From Massilia rubra (GTDB taxonomy: Bacteria; Pseudomonadota; Gammaproteobacteria; Burkholderiales; Burkholderiaceae_D), in assembly GCF_011682065.1 (NCBI RefSeq), contig NZ_VUYU01000040.1, positions 1-54,971 on the forward strand: a stretch of DNA of 54,971 nucleotides. The letters are read 5' to 3'. The notes under the pieces were generated by a model, which was given only the letters and a program-made list of their open reading frames with translations, was not told where the DNA came from and searched no databases. Positions within the stretch are counted from its first letter, which is position 1. Every line of letters starts with the position of its first letter. The translations under genes and the position numbers were made by a program. Below, in pieces: positions 18,900 to 27,522 of this stretch.

Positions 18900-19910
18900 A
18901 TGCCCGATACCGACAAGCCCCTGTTGCCCACCGCTGTTCCCGATCCTGTTCCCGCACCCGTGCCCGGGCAGGATGCCGACGGCGGCATTCATGCCCCCCG
19001 CGTTCCCGACCGCCGCGCCGCCGACGCCCTGCCGCGCTACCAGAAAGACAGCGACACGCCGCTGGCCCTGGCGCGCCGCGTGCTGGCCTCGCGCTGGCGC
19101 AACCTGCGCGACAAAATCGGCCGCGACTTCATGCGACGCACCTTGCGCATCGGGGTCTCGGCGCGGATTTTCCATCCCGAGCCTGGCTCGACTGGCCTGC
19201 GCAGCAAGAATTTGCAGTACCTGGAAGAGTCGATTGCGCAGTGGGTGATGTCGCGCGATGTGCTGGTGTTTATGATTCCGACGGTCAACACCAACGGCTT
19301 GCTACATCCCAGTAACATCACCTTGCGCCATTACGCGCGCCATCTCGACGGGCTGGTGCTGCAGGGCGGGGCCGACGTGTCGCCGCAGACGTATTCGGAA
19401 AGCCCGACCCGGCCCGAATGGAGCGGCGACCGCGCGCGCGATGTGTACGAACTCGAACTGCTGCACGAATTCGTCGATGCGGGTAAACCGGTGCTGGGTA
19501 TTTGCCGGGGGTGCCAGTTGATCAATGTGGCGTTCGGGGGGACTTTGTACCAGGACGTGGCGACCAATGTGCCGGCCGCGCACGCGCACGTGCACAGCGA
19601 TTACGACGCGCACCGGCACAAGGTGATTTTTCCGTCGGGGTCGTCGCTGGGGCGCATGTTCCCGGACGTGCGACGGCCGGTGGTCAATTCGATTCACCAC
19701 CAGGCGGTCAAAGACCTGGGGCGCGATATTTTGGTGGAGGCGATGTCGGATCCGGATGGGATTATCGAAGCGATCCGCTATCAACGGGCCAATTTCGTGA
19801 TGGGATTGCAGTGGCACCCGGAGTTTCACCGGGCCGGCGGGGTCGATTTACTCGATTGCACGCCGATCCTGGACGAGTTCTTGCGGGCGGCGCGCGAGAC
19901 GCGGCTTTGA
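18900..19910 (+). CDS. gamma-glutamyl-gamma-aminobutyrate hydrolase family (PuuD-like) protein
   Basis: A 336-residue class I glutamine-amidotransferase-like hydrolase. Core features are RIGVSARIFHPE at the domain start (about residue 80), LVLQGGADVSPQTY, the nucleophile motif GICRGCQLINVAFGG and the His-Glu part (MGLQWHPEFH). The PuuD reaction frees GABA from gamma-glutamyl-GABA in putrescine degradation; related enzymes use other gamma-glutamyl compounds. The first 75 or so residues are a Pro/Arg-rich extension not found in the usual 250-residue enzyme, and the start is uncertain because only AAGG directly precedes ATG 18900. No other puu genes are nearby. The convergent neighbour ybdK also handles gamma-glutamyl chemistry. 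Confidence 0.8.
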   Translation: MPDTDKPLLPTAVPDPVPAPVPGQDADGGIHAPRVPDRRAADALPRYQKDSDTPLALARRVLASRWRNLRDKIGRDFMRRTLRIGVSARIFHPEPGSTGLRSKNLQYLEESIAQWVMSRDVLVFMIPTVNTNGLLHPSNITLRHYARHLDGLVLQGGADVSPQTYSESPTRPEWSGDRARDVYELELLHEFVDAGKPVLGICRGCQLINVAFGGTLYQDVATNVPAAHAHVHSDYDAHRHKVIFPSGSSLGRMFPDVRRPVVNSIHHQAVKDLGRDILVEAMSDPDGIIEAIRYQRANFVMGLQWHPEFHRAGGVDLLDCTPILDEFLRAARETRL

Positions 19911-19948
19911 ACGTCGTGTAGCTACTTCCCTCATTCTTCCACTACCCC

Positions 19949-19988
19949 CGTCGTTCCCGCCGAGGGCCGCCTTGGCGCGGGAACGACG
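19949..19988. terminator. Hairpin between convergent genes
   Basis: CGTCGTTCCCGC (19949-19960) pairs perfectly with GCGGGAACGACG (19977-19988) across a 16-nt loop that can itself fold. It sits between the PuuD-like gene and ybdK, which converge. It resembles the REP family at 12-94 and lacks a T-run, so a terminator role is uncertain. Confidence 0.45.
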
Positions 19989-19992
19989 TAGG

Positions 19993-21114
19993 CTAGCGCT
20001 TGCCCCTGAAGCGCCGGATCGCCGCATTGACCATGCCTTCCGCGCTCCCCTGTTCCTCGTACTGCCTTCTCAAATACGTCGCGTCGCTGGCCTCCTGCGC
20101 CGCCGTCGACAAATGCCGCAACGCGCCCAGGCTCCCGAGCGCCTCGCCATGCGGCTCCATCTTCCTTAACGTCGTCAGGATATCCTCGCGCAGCGACATC
20201 GTCTCGTAGGTCTTCGGATGGGTAATCGCCCCATCCAACCCAAAGCGGCACGCCTGGAAGCGGTTGAAGTTATACACAAGATAGTCATCCTCCACCGGCG
20301 GCTCTTCGCGCCGCTCCAGCAGATGGCGGCACAGCGCCTGTAAATACCCGGCCAGGGCCGCCGCCCGTTCCACCGTCAGCGGCGTGTCGCACACGCGCAG
20401 TTCGATGGTGCCGTATTCCGGCTTGGGCCGCACATCCCAGTAAAAATCCTTCATGCTCTTGATGATGCCGGTGCCTTCCATCTTCGCAAAGTACACATTC
20501 GCAAATTCGTCCCAGCTCAATGTAAACGGCGCGCGCCCGCTCATCGGAAACGCAAACACCGAATTCAAACGCGCCGAATCGAACAAACTGTCGTGCCCCT
20601 GCACGAACGGCGACGAGGCCGACAGCGCGATAAAGTGCGGAATATACCGGTTCAGCGAATGCAGCAAGAACATCGCATCGTCGCCCGAGGCGCAGCCGAT
20701 GTGCACGTGCTGCCCGAACACCGTGAACTGCTTGGCCAGGTAGCCGTACAGGGACGAGAGCTCCTGGAAGCGCTGCTTCGGATAGATTTTCTGCTCCGAC
20801 CAGTGCTGGAACGGATGCGTGCCGCCGCCGCACAAGCCGATATTGAGCCGGTCGCCGGCAGCGACCAGGATGTCGCGGATCTCCAGCAGTTCGGCCAGCA
20901 GCGGCAGGTGGCTCGAATGCACGCTCGAATTAATCTCGATCATGCTCTCGGCGATTTCGGGCGTCACATTGCCGGGGAAGGGCTTTTGCGCGAGCAGGTG
21001 CAGCAGGTCGGGACTGGCGGCGGTCAGGTCGAAGTTCGACAGGCTGACCAATTGCAGCTCCAGTTCCACGCCAAAGGTCAGTGCCTTGGAAGTGGCAAAC
21101 GGTTCAAGCGCCAT
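19993..21114 (-). CDS. ybdK: YbdK-type carboxylate-amine ligase (glutamate-cysteine ligase 2 family)
   Basis: A 373-residue ATP-dependent ligase of the GCS2 family. Typical segments are [17 protein letters not shown] at the N-terminus, [32 protein letters not shown], and [20 protein letters not shown] with the conserved Glu-Arg. E. coli YbdK has weak gamma-glutamylcysteine ligase activity; the true substrate is unsettled. Here ybdK lies 1 bp after an antiporter gene on the same strand, so they form a two-gene operon. The tail after about residue 330 is basic (IRRFRGKR). Confidence 0.88.
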   Translation of the reverse strand: MALEPFATSKALTFGVELELQLVSLSNFDLTAASPDLLHLLAQKPFPGNVTPEIAESMIEINSSVHSSHLPLLAELLEIRDILVAAGDRLNIGLCGGGTHPFQHWSEQKIYPKQRFQELSSLYGYLAKQFTVFGQHVHIGCASGDDAMFLLHSLNRYIPHFIALSASSPFVQGHDSLFDSARLNSVFAFPMSGRAPFTLSWDEFANVYFAKMEGTGIIKSMKDFYWDVRPKPEYGTIELRVCDTPLTVERAAALAGYLQALCRHLLERREEPPVEDDYLVYNFNRFQACRFGLDGAITHPKTYETMSLREDILTTLRKMEPHGEALGSLGALRHLSTAAQEASDATYLRRQYEEQGSAEGMVNAAIRRFRGKR

Positions 21115-21115
21115 C

Positions 21116-22297
21116 TCAGGCCTCCGTGGTTTCGCGGGCCCAGATCAGGGCGCGCTGGATGATAATGGGGCCGAATACTTCGAGCATCATGGTCACCGCG
21201 GCCATCGAGCGCAGTTCCTGCACGTCGATCCCGCGCGAACGCGCATGCTCGAGCAGCAAAATGACGAACACCGACACCGGCGCGAGCGCAAGGCCCGTCA
21301 GCGCGCCCTTGCGCCACGATATGCCGGACAGCTGCGAGAATACCGTCACGCCCAGCGTCTTGGTGAGCAGGCGCACGATCACCACCGTCACCGCCAAGGC
21401 GCCGCCGGCCATCAGTTCGCGCCATTCCAGGGTCGAGGCGGCGTACACGAACAGCAGCACGGTCAGCAACTCGCCGAGCGCGCCGAAATTGCGCTGCGCG
21501 CCGCTGAAGGCCACGCGCCGGTGGCGCGCCGTCAGGCCGAAGGCCAGGGTGGCCATCACCGGCGAGAGGTGCATGGTGTAGGTGATCGAGACAATCAAGA
21601 TGACGGCCAGTGCAAAGGCCACCGTGGCGTCCTGCGCCAGGTTGCCGAGGTGGCGCAGCATGGCCGGCACCACCACCCCGAACACGGCGCCGATGACGCC
21701 CGAGATCAACAGCGCAACCAGGCTGTTAATGGTGGCGTCGCCGATGTCCGACGAACTGTGGAACAGCCAGAAGCCGACGATCACGTTAAACGTAAACACC
21801 GACAGCACGCAGTTGATCGCCGACAGGTGCAGCACCCGTTCGGTCACCTGGCCGGAGCTGCGCTGTTCATTGATGATGCGTACCACCGTGGCGGGCGAGG
21901 TGGACATGGCGAGCGAGGCGAGCATCAGCGCCGTCATGGTGGTTACGCCGAACCACAGGGCGACGAAATACACGGCCACAAAGGTGCCCAGCGCTTCGAC
22001 CAGCGAGGCCATGGCGAACCAGGGATTCATGCGCAGCCAGCGCAGGTTGATGCGGTAGCCAAGTTCGAACAAAATCAGGCCGAAGGCCACGTCGGCCATG
22101 AACAGGACCGTGCCCGTTCCGGAGGTCGATGCGGGCAGCACGCCGATCTGGGTGCTGGCCAGCGCAAAACCGACAATGCCGTAGAAGCTGATGCGCGGCA
22201 GGCCGGTCCAGCGCTTGCCGAATTCGCCGGCCATCCAGGCGATACAGATCGCGAAGGGCCAGGCGAGATTGGTGAGGATCGTCAGCAGATCGGGCAT
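21116..22297 (-). CDS. cation/proton antiporter (CPA family)
   Basis: A 393-residue membrane protein with about twelve hydrophobic segments, matching the sodium/hydrogen exchanger fold (PF00999). Visible features include [18 protein letters not shown], the [17 protein letters not shown] segment and the FGLTARHRR loop. It likely exchanges Na+ or K+ for H+ across the inner membrane; ion choice cannot be read. The upstream in-frame start at 22390 is rejected because AGGAATTC directly precedes ATG 22297 and hydrophobic homology starts there. It is the first gene of the pair with ybdK. No C-terminal NAD-binding (TrkA-N) domain is present, unlike KefB/KefC. Confidence 0.82.
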   Translation of the reverse strand: MPDLLTILTNLAWPFAICIAWMAGEFGKRWTGLPRISFYGIVGFALASTQIGVLPASTSGTGTVLFMADVAFGLILFELGYRINLRWLRMNPWFAMASLVEALGTFVAVYFVALWFGVTTMTALMLASLAMSTSPATVVRIINEQRSSGQVTERVLHLSAINCVLSVFTFNVIVGFWLFHSSSDIGDATINSLVALLISGVIGAVFGVVVPAMLRHLGNLAQDATVAFALAVILIVSITYTMHLSPVMATLAFGLTARHRRVAFSGAQRNFGALGELLTVLLFVYAASTLEWRELMAGGALAVTVVIVRLLTKTLGVTVFSQLSGISWRKGALTGLALAPVSVFVILLLEHARSRGIDVQELRSMAAVTMMLEVFGPIIIQRALIWARETTEA

Positions 22298-22426
22298 GAA
22301 TTCCTTTCGTTCCACCGGTCGATGGGTGCGCCAAGATTCTACAAGACGAGGCCGTGCGCACGATTCCGCATAACGAAAAATATTGCCCAAAGTACAAGTT
22401 GGCGCTCCGGGCGGCGTCGCAAAAAG

Positions 22427-23596
22427 CTATTTGCTCAAGGTGCGCATGGCGCGCTCAAGGCCGTCGATCGTCAGCGGGAACATGCGGTTGCTCATGATCT
22501 GGCGGATCACCGAAATCGACTGGCGGTACTGCCACACGCCTTCCTGCTCGGGATTGAGCCAGGCGAACTTGGGGAAGGCATGGCAAAAACGCGCCAGCCA
22601 GGCGGCGCCGGCTTCTTCGTTGTTGTATTCGACCGAGCCGCCCGGATGCAGCACTTCGTAGGGACTCATGGTGGCGTCGCCGACGAAAATGAGCTTGGTG
22701 TCGGCCGGGTACTTGCGCAGGATATCCCAGGTCGGAAAGCGCTCGGCGTTGCGGCGCCGGTTGTTCTTCCACAGGTAGTCGTAGACGCAGTTATGGAAGT
22801 AGAAGAACTCCATGTTCTTGAATTCCGTCTTCGCCGCCGAAAACAGTTCTTCGGTGCGTTCGATATGGTCGTCCATCGAGCCGCCCACGTCGAGCAGCAT
22901 CAATACCTTCACCTTGTTGCGGCGCTCGGGCCGCATCTTGATGTCCAGGAAGCCGGCGTTGTTGGCGGTGGCGTGGATGGTGGCGTCGAGCGCCAGTTCA
23001 TCTTCGGCGCCTTCGCGCGCGAACTTGCGCAGGCGGCGCAGCGCCACCTTGATGTTGCGCGTGCCCAGTTCGCGTTCGGCGTCGTAGTCGCGGTAGGCGC
23101 GCTGTTCCCACACCTTGACGGCGGTGCGGTTGCCGCCCTTGCCGCCGATGCGCACGCCTTCCGGATTGGTGCCGCCGTTCCCGAACGGGGAAGTGCCGCC
23201 GGTGCCGATCCATTTGCTGCCGCCTTCGTGGCGCTCTTTTTGTTCCTTGAGCAGTTCGTTCAGACGGTCCATCAACTTGTCGTAGCCGAATTTTTCGAGC
23301 TGGCGTTTCTGCTCGTCCGACAGTTCGCGCTCCATGCGCTTGACCAGCCAGTCGAGCGGAATGGCGGCATTGGTCTCGAAGGCGGCATTGATGCCCTTGA
23401 AGTACTGGGCAAAGGCGCGGTCGAATTTGTCGTAGTGCGCTTCGTCCTTGACCAGGGTCAGGCGCGATACATAATAGAAGTCGTCCATCGATGCGCCGAC
23501 CACGTTGCGCTGCATCGCTTCAAGGAGCGTGAGGAACTCCTTGATCGTGACCGGGATCTTGGCGTCCTTGAGGGTAAAGAAGAAGTCGATCAGCAC
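22427..23596 (-). CDS. VWA domain protein, CoxE-like
   Basis: A 389-residue soluble protein of the CoxE-like VWA family (PF05762). It starts MLIDFFFTLKDAKIPVTIKE and carries a middle helical segment with AFETNAAIPLDWLVKRMERE. The VWA domain (about 200-389) has a degenerate metal-ion site: VLMLLDVGGSMDDH gives DxGxS instead of DxSxS, with later residues FHNCVYDYLW and FVGDATMSPYE. Proteins of this kind work with a MoxR-type AAA+ ATPase to mature or activate a partner enzyme. It is the last of three genes in a compact operon (MoxR, GNAT, VWA) with 1 bp between it and the GNAT gene. The target is not evident locally. Confidence 0.85.
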   Translation of the reverse strand: MLIDFFFTLKDAKIPVTIKEFLTLLEAMQRNVVGASMDDFYYVSRLTLVKDEAHYDKFDRAFAQYFKGINAAFETNAAIPLDWLVKRMERELSDEQKRQLEKFGYDKLMDRLNELLKEQKERHEGGSKWIGTGGTSPFGNGGTNPEGVRIGGKGGNRTAVKVWEQRAYRDYDAERELGTRNIKVALRRLRKFAREGAEDELALDATIHATANNAGFLDIKMRPERRNKVKVLMLLDVGGSMDDHIERTEELFSAAKTEFKNMEFFYFHNCVYDYLWKNNRRRNAERFPTWDILRKYPADTKLIFVGDATMSPYEVLHPGGSVEYNNEEAGAAWLARFCHAFPKFAWLNPEQEGVWQYRQSISVIRQIMSNRMFPLTIDGLERAMRTLSK

Positions 23597-23597
23597 A

Positions 23598-24185
23598 TCA
23601 GGCTCCCGCGCGTTGCAGCTGGTAGTGCAGGTGCGACTTGATTTCGGGCCATTCGCCGCGCGCGATGCTGTACATGACCGTGTCGCGCACGGTGCCGTCG
23701 CGGCGCACGGCGTTGTGGCGGATCACGCCATCTTTTTTGGCGCCGAGGCGCTCGATGGCCGCCTGCGAAGCGTGGTTGAAGTTATCGGTGCGCAGGCCGA
23801 CCACCGCGCAGCCGAGCGTGTCGAAGGCGTGCGAGAGCAGCAGCAGTTTGCAGCTGGTGTTGACATGGCTGCGCTGGCGGCTCTTGGCGTACCAGGTCCA
23901 GCCGATGTCGAGCCGGTCGACCTTGGGCAAAATGTCGTGGTAGCTGGTCGAGCCGACAACGTGCCCGCTGCTGATGTCGATCACGGCGAAGGCCAGCCGG
24001 TCGGGCGTCTCGAGGGCATGGCCGATGTACTGCTCCACGTTGTGCGGCTCCGGCACCGAGGTGACGCGGATGTTCCACAGTTCGCCGTCGGCGGCGGCCG
24101 CGCGCAGGCCCTCGGCGTGCGCCAGCGACAGCGGTTCCAGGCGAACCCCGTTGAACTCGAGGGTGAGGGCGTCGACCTGGATCAT
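23598..24185 (-). CDS. GNAT family N-acetyltransferase (RimJ/RimL-like)
   Basis: A 195-residue acetyltransferase. The N-terminus reads MIQVDALTLEFNGVRLEPLS, and a GNAT core follows with VIDISSGHVVGSTSYHDI, then LDIGWTWYAKSRQRSHVNTS and a C-terminal helix (AAIERLGAKKDGVIR) usual in the RimJ/RimL-type group. It transfers acetyl from acetyl-CoA to an amine, perhaps a protein N-terminus or small molecule. It overlaps the MoxR stop by 1 bp (TGATG) and precedes the VWA gene by 1 bp. It is therefore fully embedded in the MoxR-VWA operon, which is unusual and may mean it acts on that complex or its target. Confidence 0.85.
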   Translation of the reverse strand: MIQVDALTLEFNGVRLEPLSLAHAEGLRAAAADGELWNIRVTSVPEPHNVEQYIGHALETPDRLAFAVIDISSGHVVGSTSYHDILPKVDRLDIGWTWYAKSRQRSHVNTSCKLLLLSHAFDTLGCAVVGLRTDNFNHASQAAIERLGAKKDGVIRHNAVRRDGTVRDTVMYSIARGEWPEIKSHLHYQLQRAGA

Positions 24186-25051
24186 CAGCGGTTGGTCCGC
24201 GACATGTAGACCAGGCGCTCGAACAGGTGCACGTCCTGCTCGTTTTTCAGCAGGGCGCCATGCAGCGGCGGCACGATGGCCTTGGCGTCATTGCTGCGCA
24301 GCGCTTCGGCCGGGATGTCTTCGGCCAGCAGCAGCTTGAGCCAGTCCAGGAATTCCGAGGTCGAGGGCTTTTTCTTCAGGCCCGGCACGTCGCGCACTTC
24401 GTAGAAGCTTTGCAGCGCCTGCGCCAGCAGGTCTTGTTTCAAGGTCGGGTAATGCACCTTGACGATCTGCTCCATCGTGTCCTTGTCGGGGAATTTGATG
24501 TAGTGGAAGAAGCAGCGGCGCAAGAACGCGTCCGGCAGTTCTTTTTCATTGTTCGAGGTGATGATCACCAGCGGGCGGTGCTTGGCCACGACCATTTCGC
24601 GCGTCTCGTAGACGTAGAACTCCATGCGGTCAAGTTCGCGCAGCAGGTCGTTGGGGAACTCGATGTCGGCCTTGTCGATTTCGTCGATCAGCAGCACCAC
24701 CGGCTCGGGCGCGGTAAAGGCCTGCCACAGCACGCCCTTGACGATGTAGTTGTGGATGTCGCGCACGCGCTCGTCGCCGAGCTGCGAATCGCGCAAACGC
24801 GACACCGCGTCGTACTCGTACAGGCCTTGCTGGGCCTTGGTGGTGGACTTGATATGCCACTGCATCAGCGGCATGTTCAGGGCGGCCGCGACTTCTTCGG
24901 CCAGCATGGTTTTGCCGGTACCCGGCTCGCCCTTGATCAGCAAGGGACGCTGCAAGGTGAGGGCGGCGTTGACCGCCAGTTTCAGGTCGGCGGTGGCGAC
25001 GTAACTGTCCGAACCCTGGAAGCGGTGCGCCTGCGAAGTCGATGCGTGCAT
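24185..25051 (-). CDS. MoxR-family AAA+ ATPase
   Basis: A 288-residue AAA+ ATPase. Walker A is GEPGTGKTMLAEEVA, Walker B is VVLLIDEIDKADIEFPNDLL, sensor 1 is PLVIITSNNEKELPDAFLRRC with the arginine finger. The C-terminal lid contains SFYEVRDVPGLKKKPSTSEF. MoxR proteins act as chaperone-like ATPases that assemble or activate metalloenzymes and cell-surface complexes together with VWA proteins; this one is paired with a CoxE-like VWA gene in the same operon. It is the first gene, and 176 bp separate it from divergent cytochrome genes that may share regulation. Confidence 0.88.
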   Translation of the reverse strand: MHASTSQAHRFQGSDSYVATADLKLAVNAALTLQRPLLIKGEPGTGKTMLAEEVAAALNMPLMQWHIKSTTKAQQGLYEYDAVSRLRDSQLGDERVRDIHNYIVKGVLWQAFTAPEPVVLLIDEIDKADIEFPNDLLRELDRMEFYVYETREMVVAKHRPLVIITSNNEKELPDAFLRRCFFHYIKFPDKDTMEQIVKVHYPTLKQDLLAQALQSFYEVRDVPGLKKKPSTSEFLDWLKLLLAEDIPAEALRSNDAKAIVPPLHGALLKNEQDVHLFERLVYMSRTNR

Positions 25052-25169
25052 GTGCGTGTATGGTCAAAAGTGGAATTATTTCGAGTATATGCCAGAACCG
25101 GAAGGGCGGCACTGCAACACCGTGGAAGTGGACGCGTCACGTCAGTTCGGTTAAACTCTCAGGTTGATA

Positions 25170-25193
25170 GTGCAAAACATAATAAGTTTGCAC
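25170..25193. promoter_or_regulatory. Palindrome upstream of cytochrome c genes
   Basis: GTGCAAA and TTTGCAC form a perfect 7-bp dyad separated by 10 AT-rich bases. It lies 35 bp before the first cytochrome c start and inside the 176-bp divergent region with the moxR operon. TTGATA just upstream (25164-25169) could be a -35. A regulator binding site is possible; no specific factor is assigned. Confidence 0.35.
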
Positions 25194-25227
25194 GTGCGAT
25201 ACCCGATTATCACTTACCCTCGCCACC

Positions 25228-25548
25228 ATGAAAAAACTCATCGCACTCCTCGTGCTCGCCTGCGTCGCGAACGTGTCCGCCGCAGCGGACATCGTTGGAA
25301 ACGCCAAGGCTGCCAAAGTTGAACAATGTATCGGCTGCCACGGCATCCCCGGTTACAAAGCGACTTTCCCCGAAGTCTATCCGGTGCCGATGATTGGCGG
25401 CCAGTCGGCCAAGTACATCGAAAACGCGTTGAACGCCTATAAAAAGGGCGACCGCAAACATCCTTCGATGCGCGGTGTGGCCGGCAGCATGACCGACCAG
25501 GATATCGCCGACGTCGCTGCCTACTACTCGCAGCAAGTGAAAAAATAA
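25228..25548 (+). CDS. monohaem cytochrome c, class I
   Basis: A 106-residue periplasmic cytochrome c. A signal peptide (MKKLIALLVLACVANVSAAA) precedes the single haem motif CIGCH (about residue 36). The likely axial Met is in MRGVAGSMTDQDIADVAAYY near the C-terminus. Size and pattern fit small electron-shuttle cytochromes (c552/c553-like). It is followed 10 bp later by a second cytochrome gene with its own RBS, so the pair is co-transcribed. It probably passes electrons between the bc1 complex and oxidases or peripheral dehydrogenases; partners are not encoded here. Confidence 0.88.
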   Translation: MKKLIALLVLACVANVSAAADIVGNAKAAKVEQCIGCHGIPGYKATFPEVYPVPMIGGQSAKYIENALNAYKKGDRKHPSMRGVAGSMTDQDIADVAAYYSQQVKK

Positions 25549-25558
25549 GGACAGAGCC

Positions 25559-25900
25559 ATGAAAAAACTGATGATCGCCCTGTTCTGCGGCGCTGTATCC
25601 CTGAGCGCAACCGCCGGCGGCAATATCGCCAATGGCGAAGCCCTGGCCAAGAAATACAACTGCGCGTCCTGCCACGGCGCCGACTACACCAAGGCGACCG
25701 ACCCGAGCTACCCCAAGCTGGCCGGCCAGCACGCCGAATACCTGAAGCACGCTTTGACCGCCTACAAGCGCGGCGACGGCCCGAACGGCCGTAACAACGC
25801 CATCATGGGCGGCTTCGCCAAGCCATTGTCCGGTAAAGATGTCGAAGACCTGGCAGCTTACCTGCACAGCCTTCCTTCGGGACTGGTGCTGCAGCGCTAA
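25559..25900 (+). CDS. monohaem cytochrome c, class I (second of pair)
   Basis: A 113-residue periplasmic cytochrome c with signal peptide MKKLMIALFCGAVSLSATAG and one haem motif, CASCHGADYTKATD. A candidate axial Met is in NAIMGGFAKPL, and the C-terminal helix is VEDLAAYLHSLPS. It resembles its upstream neighbour in layout but differs in sequence around the haem, consistent with an old tandem duplication. Together they may form a two-module system similar to di-haem cytochrome c4 encoded as separate chains; this is inference. Confidence 0.88.
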   Translation: MKKLMIALFCGAVSLSATAGGNIANGEALAKKYNCASCHGADYTKATDPSYPKLAGQHAEYLKHALTAYKRGDGPNGRNNAIMGGFAKPLSGKDVEDLAAYLHSLPSGLVLQR

Positions 25901-25924
25901 GCGGCACCCACCCGCAGCACCCCG

Positions 25925-25968
25925 GGCGCCTTCCACCTTCTCTTTATCGGGAAGGGGAGGGCGTTTTG
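25925..25968 (+). terminator. Imperfect terminator after the cytochrome pair
   Basis: GCGCCTTCCACCTTCTC pairs imperfectly with GGGAAGGGGAGGGCG (about 25925-25964) and is followed by TTTTGT. It lies between the second cytochrome gene and the SulP transporter gene. Confidence 0.5.
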
Positions 25969-25996
25969 TATTGGTCCCCCGCTTACGGAGCCGCGT

Positions 25997-27517
25997 TTGC
26001 CTGCCTTGTCGCCCCACTACCTCAAATCGAACCTGCTCAGCGGCCTGACCGTGGCGCTGGCCATGGTGCCGGAGGCGATCGCCTTTGCGCTGGTGGCGCA
26101 TGTGTCGCCGCTGACCGGCCTGTACGCCGCCTTCATGGTGTCCTTGATTACCTCGGCCATCGGCGGGCGGCCGGGCATGATTTCGGGCGCAACCGGTGCG
26201 CTGGCGGTGGTGATGGTGGCGCTGGTGGTCTCGCACGGGGTCGAATATCTGTTCGCCACGGTGGTGCTGATGGGTTTTTTGCAGCTGGTGTTCGCCGCCG
26301 CGCGGCTGGGTAAATTCATCCGCATGGTGCCGTATCCGGTCATGCTCGGCTTTGTGAACGGGCTGGCGATGGTGATCTTCATGGCGCAGTTCGGGCACTT
26401 CAAGGTGCTTGGTGCCGACGGCGCGCAGCACTGGATGGTTGGCGCGCCGCTGTATACCATGCTCGCCCTGGCGGCGCTGACCATGGCCGTGATCTACCTG
26501 CTGCCGCGCGTAACGCGCGCGATTCCCTCGACCCTGGCCGCCATCCTGCTGGTGTCGGTGCTGGTGGCGACCTTGGGTATCGATACCAAGACGGTGGGCG
26601 ACCTGGCCTCGATCAAGGGCGGCCTGCCGGCCTTTCACCTGCCCGACGTGCCGCTCAATTGGGCGACCCTGCGCATCATCTTCCCGTACGCGCTGGTGCT
26701 GGCCGCGGTGGGGCTGATCGAGTCGCTGCTCACGCTCACCCTGATCGACGACATGACCGACACGCGCGGCCAGCCGAACCGCGAAAGCATGGCGCAGGGC
26801 GTGGCCAACGTGGTCACGGGCCTGTTCGGCGGCATGGGCGGCTGCGCCATGATCGGCCAGAGCATGATCAACGTGAACAACGGCGCCACCGGGCGCCTGT
26901 CGGGCATCGCCACCGCCGTGTTCCTGCTCTCGTTCATCCTGTTCGCGTCCGCATGGATCGAGCGCATTCCACTGGCCGCCCTGATCGGCGTGATGTTCGT
27001 GGTGTGCCAGAAAACCTTCGCCTGGGGCAGTTTTCGCCTGTTCGGCAAGGTGCCGCGCGCCGATATCGCGGTCGGCCTGCTGGTCGCCGTGCTGACCTTG
27101 ATCTTCGACCTGGCCATTGCGGTGGTCGCCGGCGTGATCGTCTCGGCGCTGGCGTTCGCGTGGGAGCACGCCAAGCGCATCCGGGTCGGCATCCATCCGG
27201 ACCAGCAGGGCGCCAAAGTGTACGCACTGGAGGGAACGCTGTTTTTCGCCTCGGTGGCGCAATTCAGCCAGCTGTTCGCGCCCAAGGACGACCCGCAGGA
27301 CGTGGTGGTCGATTTTGCCCGCGCGCGCGTGGTCGATCATTCGGCGATCCAGGCCATCGACGCGCTGGCGCTGCGCTACCGCCAGGCCGGCAAGCGCCTG
27401 CACCTGCGCCACCTGAGCCCCGATTGCCGCGAACTGCTGGAGAATGCGCGCGACATGATCGAGGTGAACCTGGCCGAGGACCCGCGCTACCACGTCGCCG
27501 ACGACAAGCTGGCCTGA
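25997..27517 (+). CDS. SulP family anion transporter with STAS domain
   Basis: A 506-residue transporter. The membrane domain opens NLLSGLTVALAMVPEAIAFA, a SulP signature, and includes ISGATGALAVVMVALV and GGMGGCAMIGQSMIN. A cytoplasmic STAS domain (about residues 395-500) has VYALEGTLFFASVAQF and VVVDFARARVVDHSAI; the Ser sits where anti-sigma antagonists are phosphorylated. Substrates in the family are sulfate, bicarbonate or other anions; these cannot be separated here. The best start is TTG at 25997, which has GGAG 7 bp upstream; the next ATG would cut into the first signature. The AraC-type gene begins 5 bp downstream. Confidence 0.88.
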   Translation: MPALSPHYLKSNLLSGLTVALAMVPEAIAFALVAHVSPLTGLYAAFMVSLITSAIGGRPGMISGATGALAVVMVALVVSHGVEYLFATVVLMGFLQLVFAAARLGKFIRMVPYPVMLGFVNGLAMVIFMAQFGHFKVLGADGAQHWMVGAPLYTMLALAALTMAVIYLLPRVTRAIPSTLAAILLVSVLVATLGIDTKTVGDLASIKGGLPAFHLPDVPLNWATLRIIFPYALVLAAVGLIESLLTLTLIDDMTDTRGQPNRESMAQGVANVVTGLFGGMGGCAMIGQSMINVNNGATGRLSGIATAVFLLSFILFASAWIERIPLAALIGVMFVVCQKTFAWGSFRLFGKVPRADIAVGLLVAVLTLIFDLAIAVVAGVIVSALAFAWEHAKRIRVGIHPDQQGAKVYALEGTLFFASVAQFSQLFAPKDDPQDVVVDFARARVVDHSAIQAIDALALRYRQAGKRLHLRHLSPDCRELLENARDMIEVNLAEDPRYHVADDKLA

Positions 27518-27522
27518 GCATC

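Noticed and set aside
20819-23641. A 940-codon open frame on the plus strand
   Set aside because: It runs antisense through ybdK, the antiporter and the VWA gene, with His/Gln/Arg-rich nonsense composition.
25238-27493. A 751-codon open frame on the minus strand
   Set aside because: It is antisense to two cytochromes c and the SulP gene, which have clear motifs.
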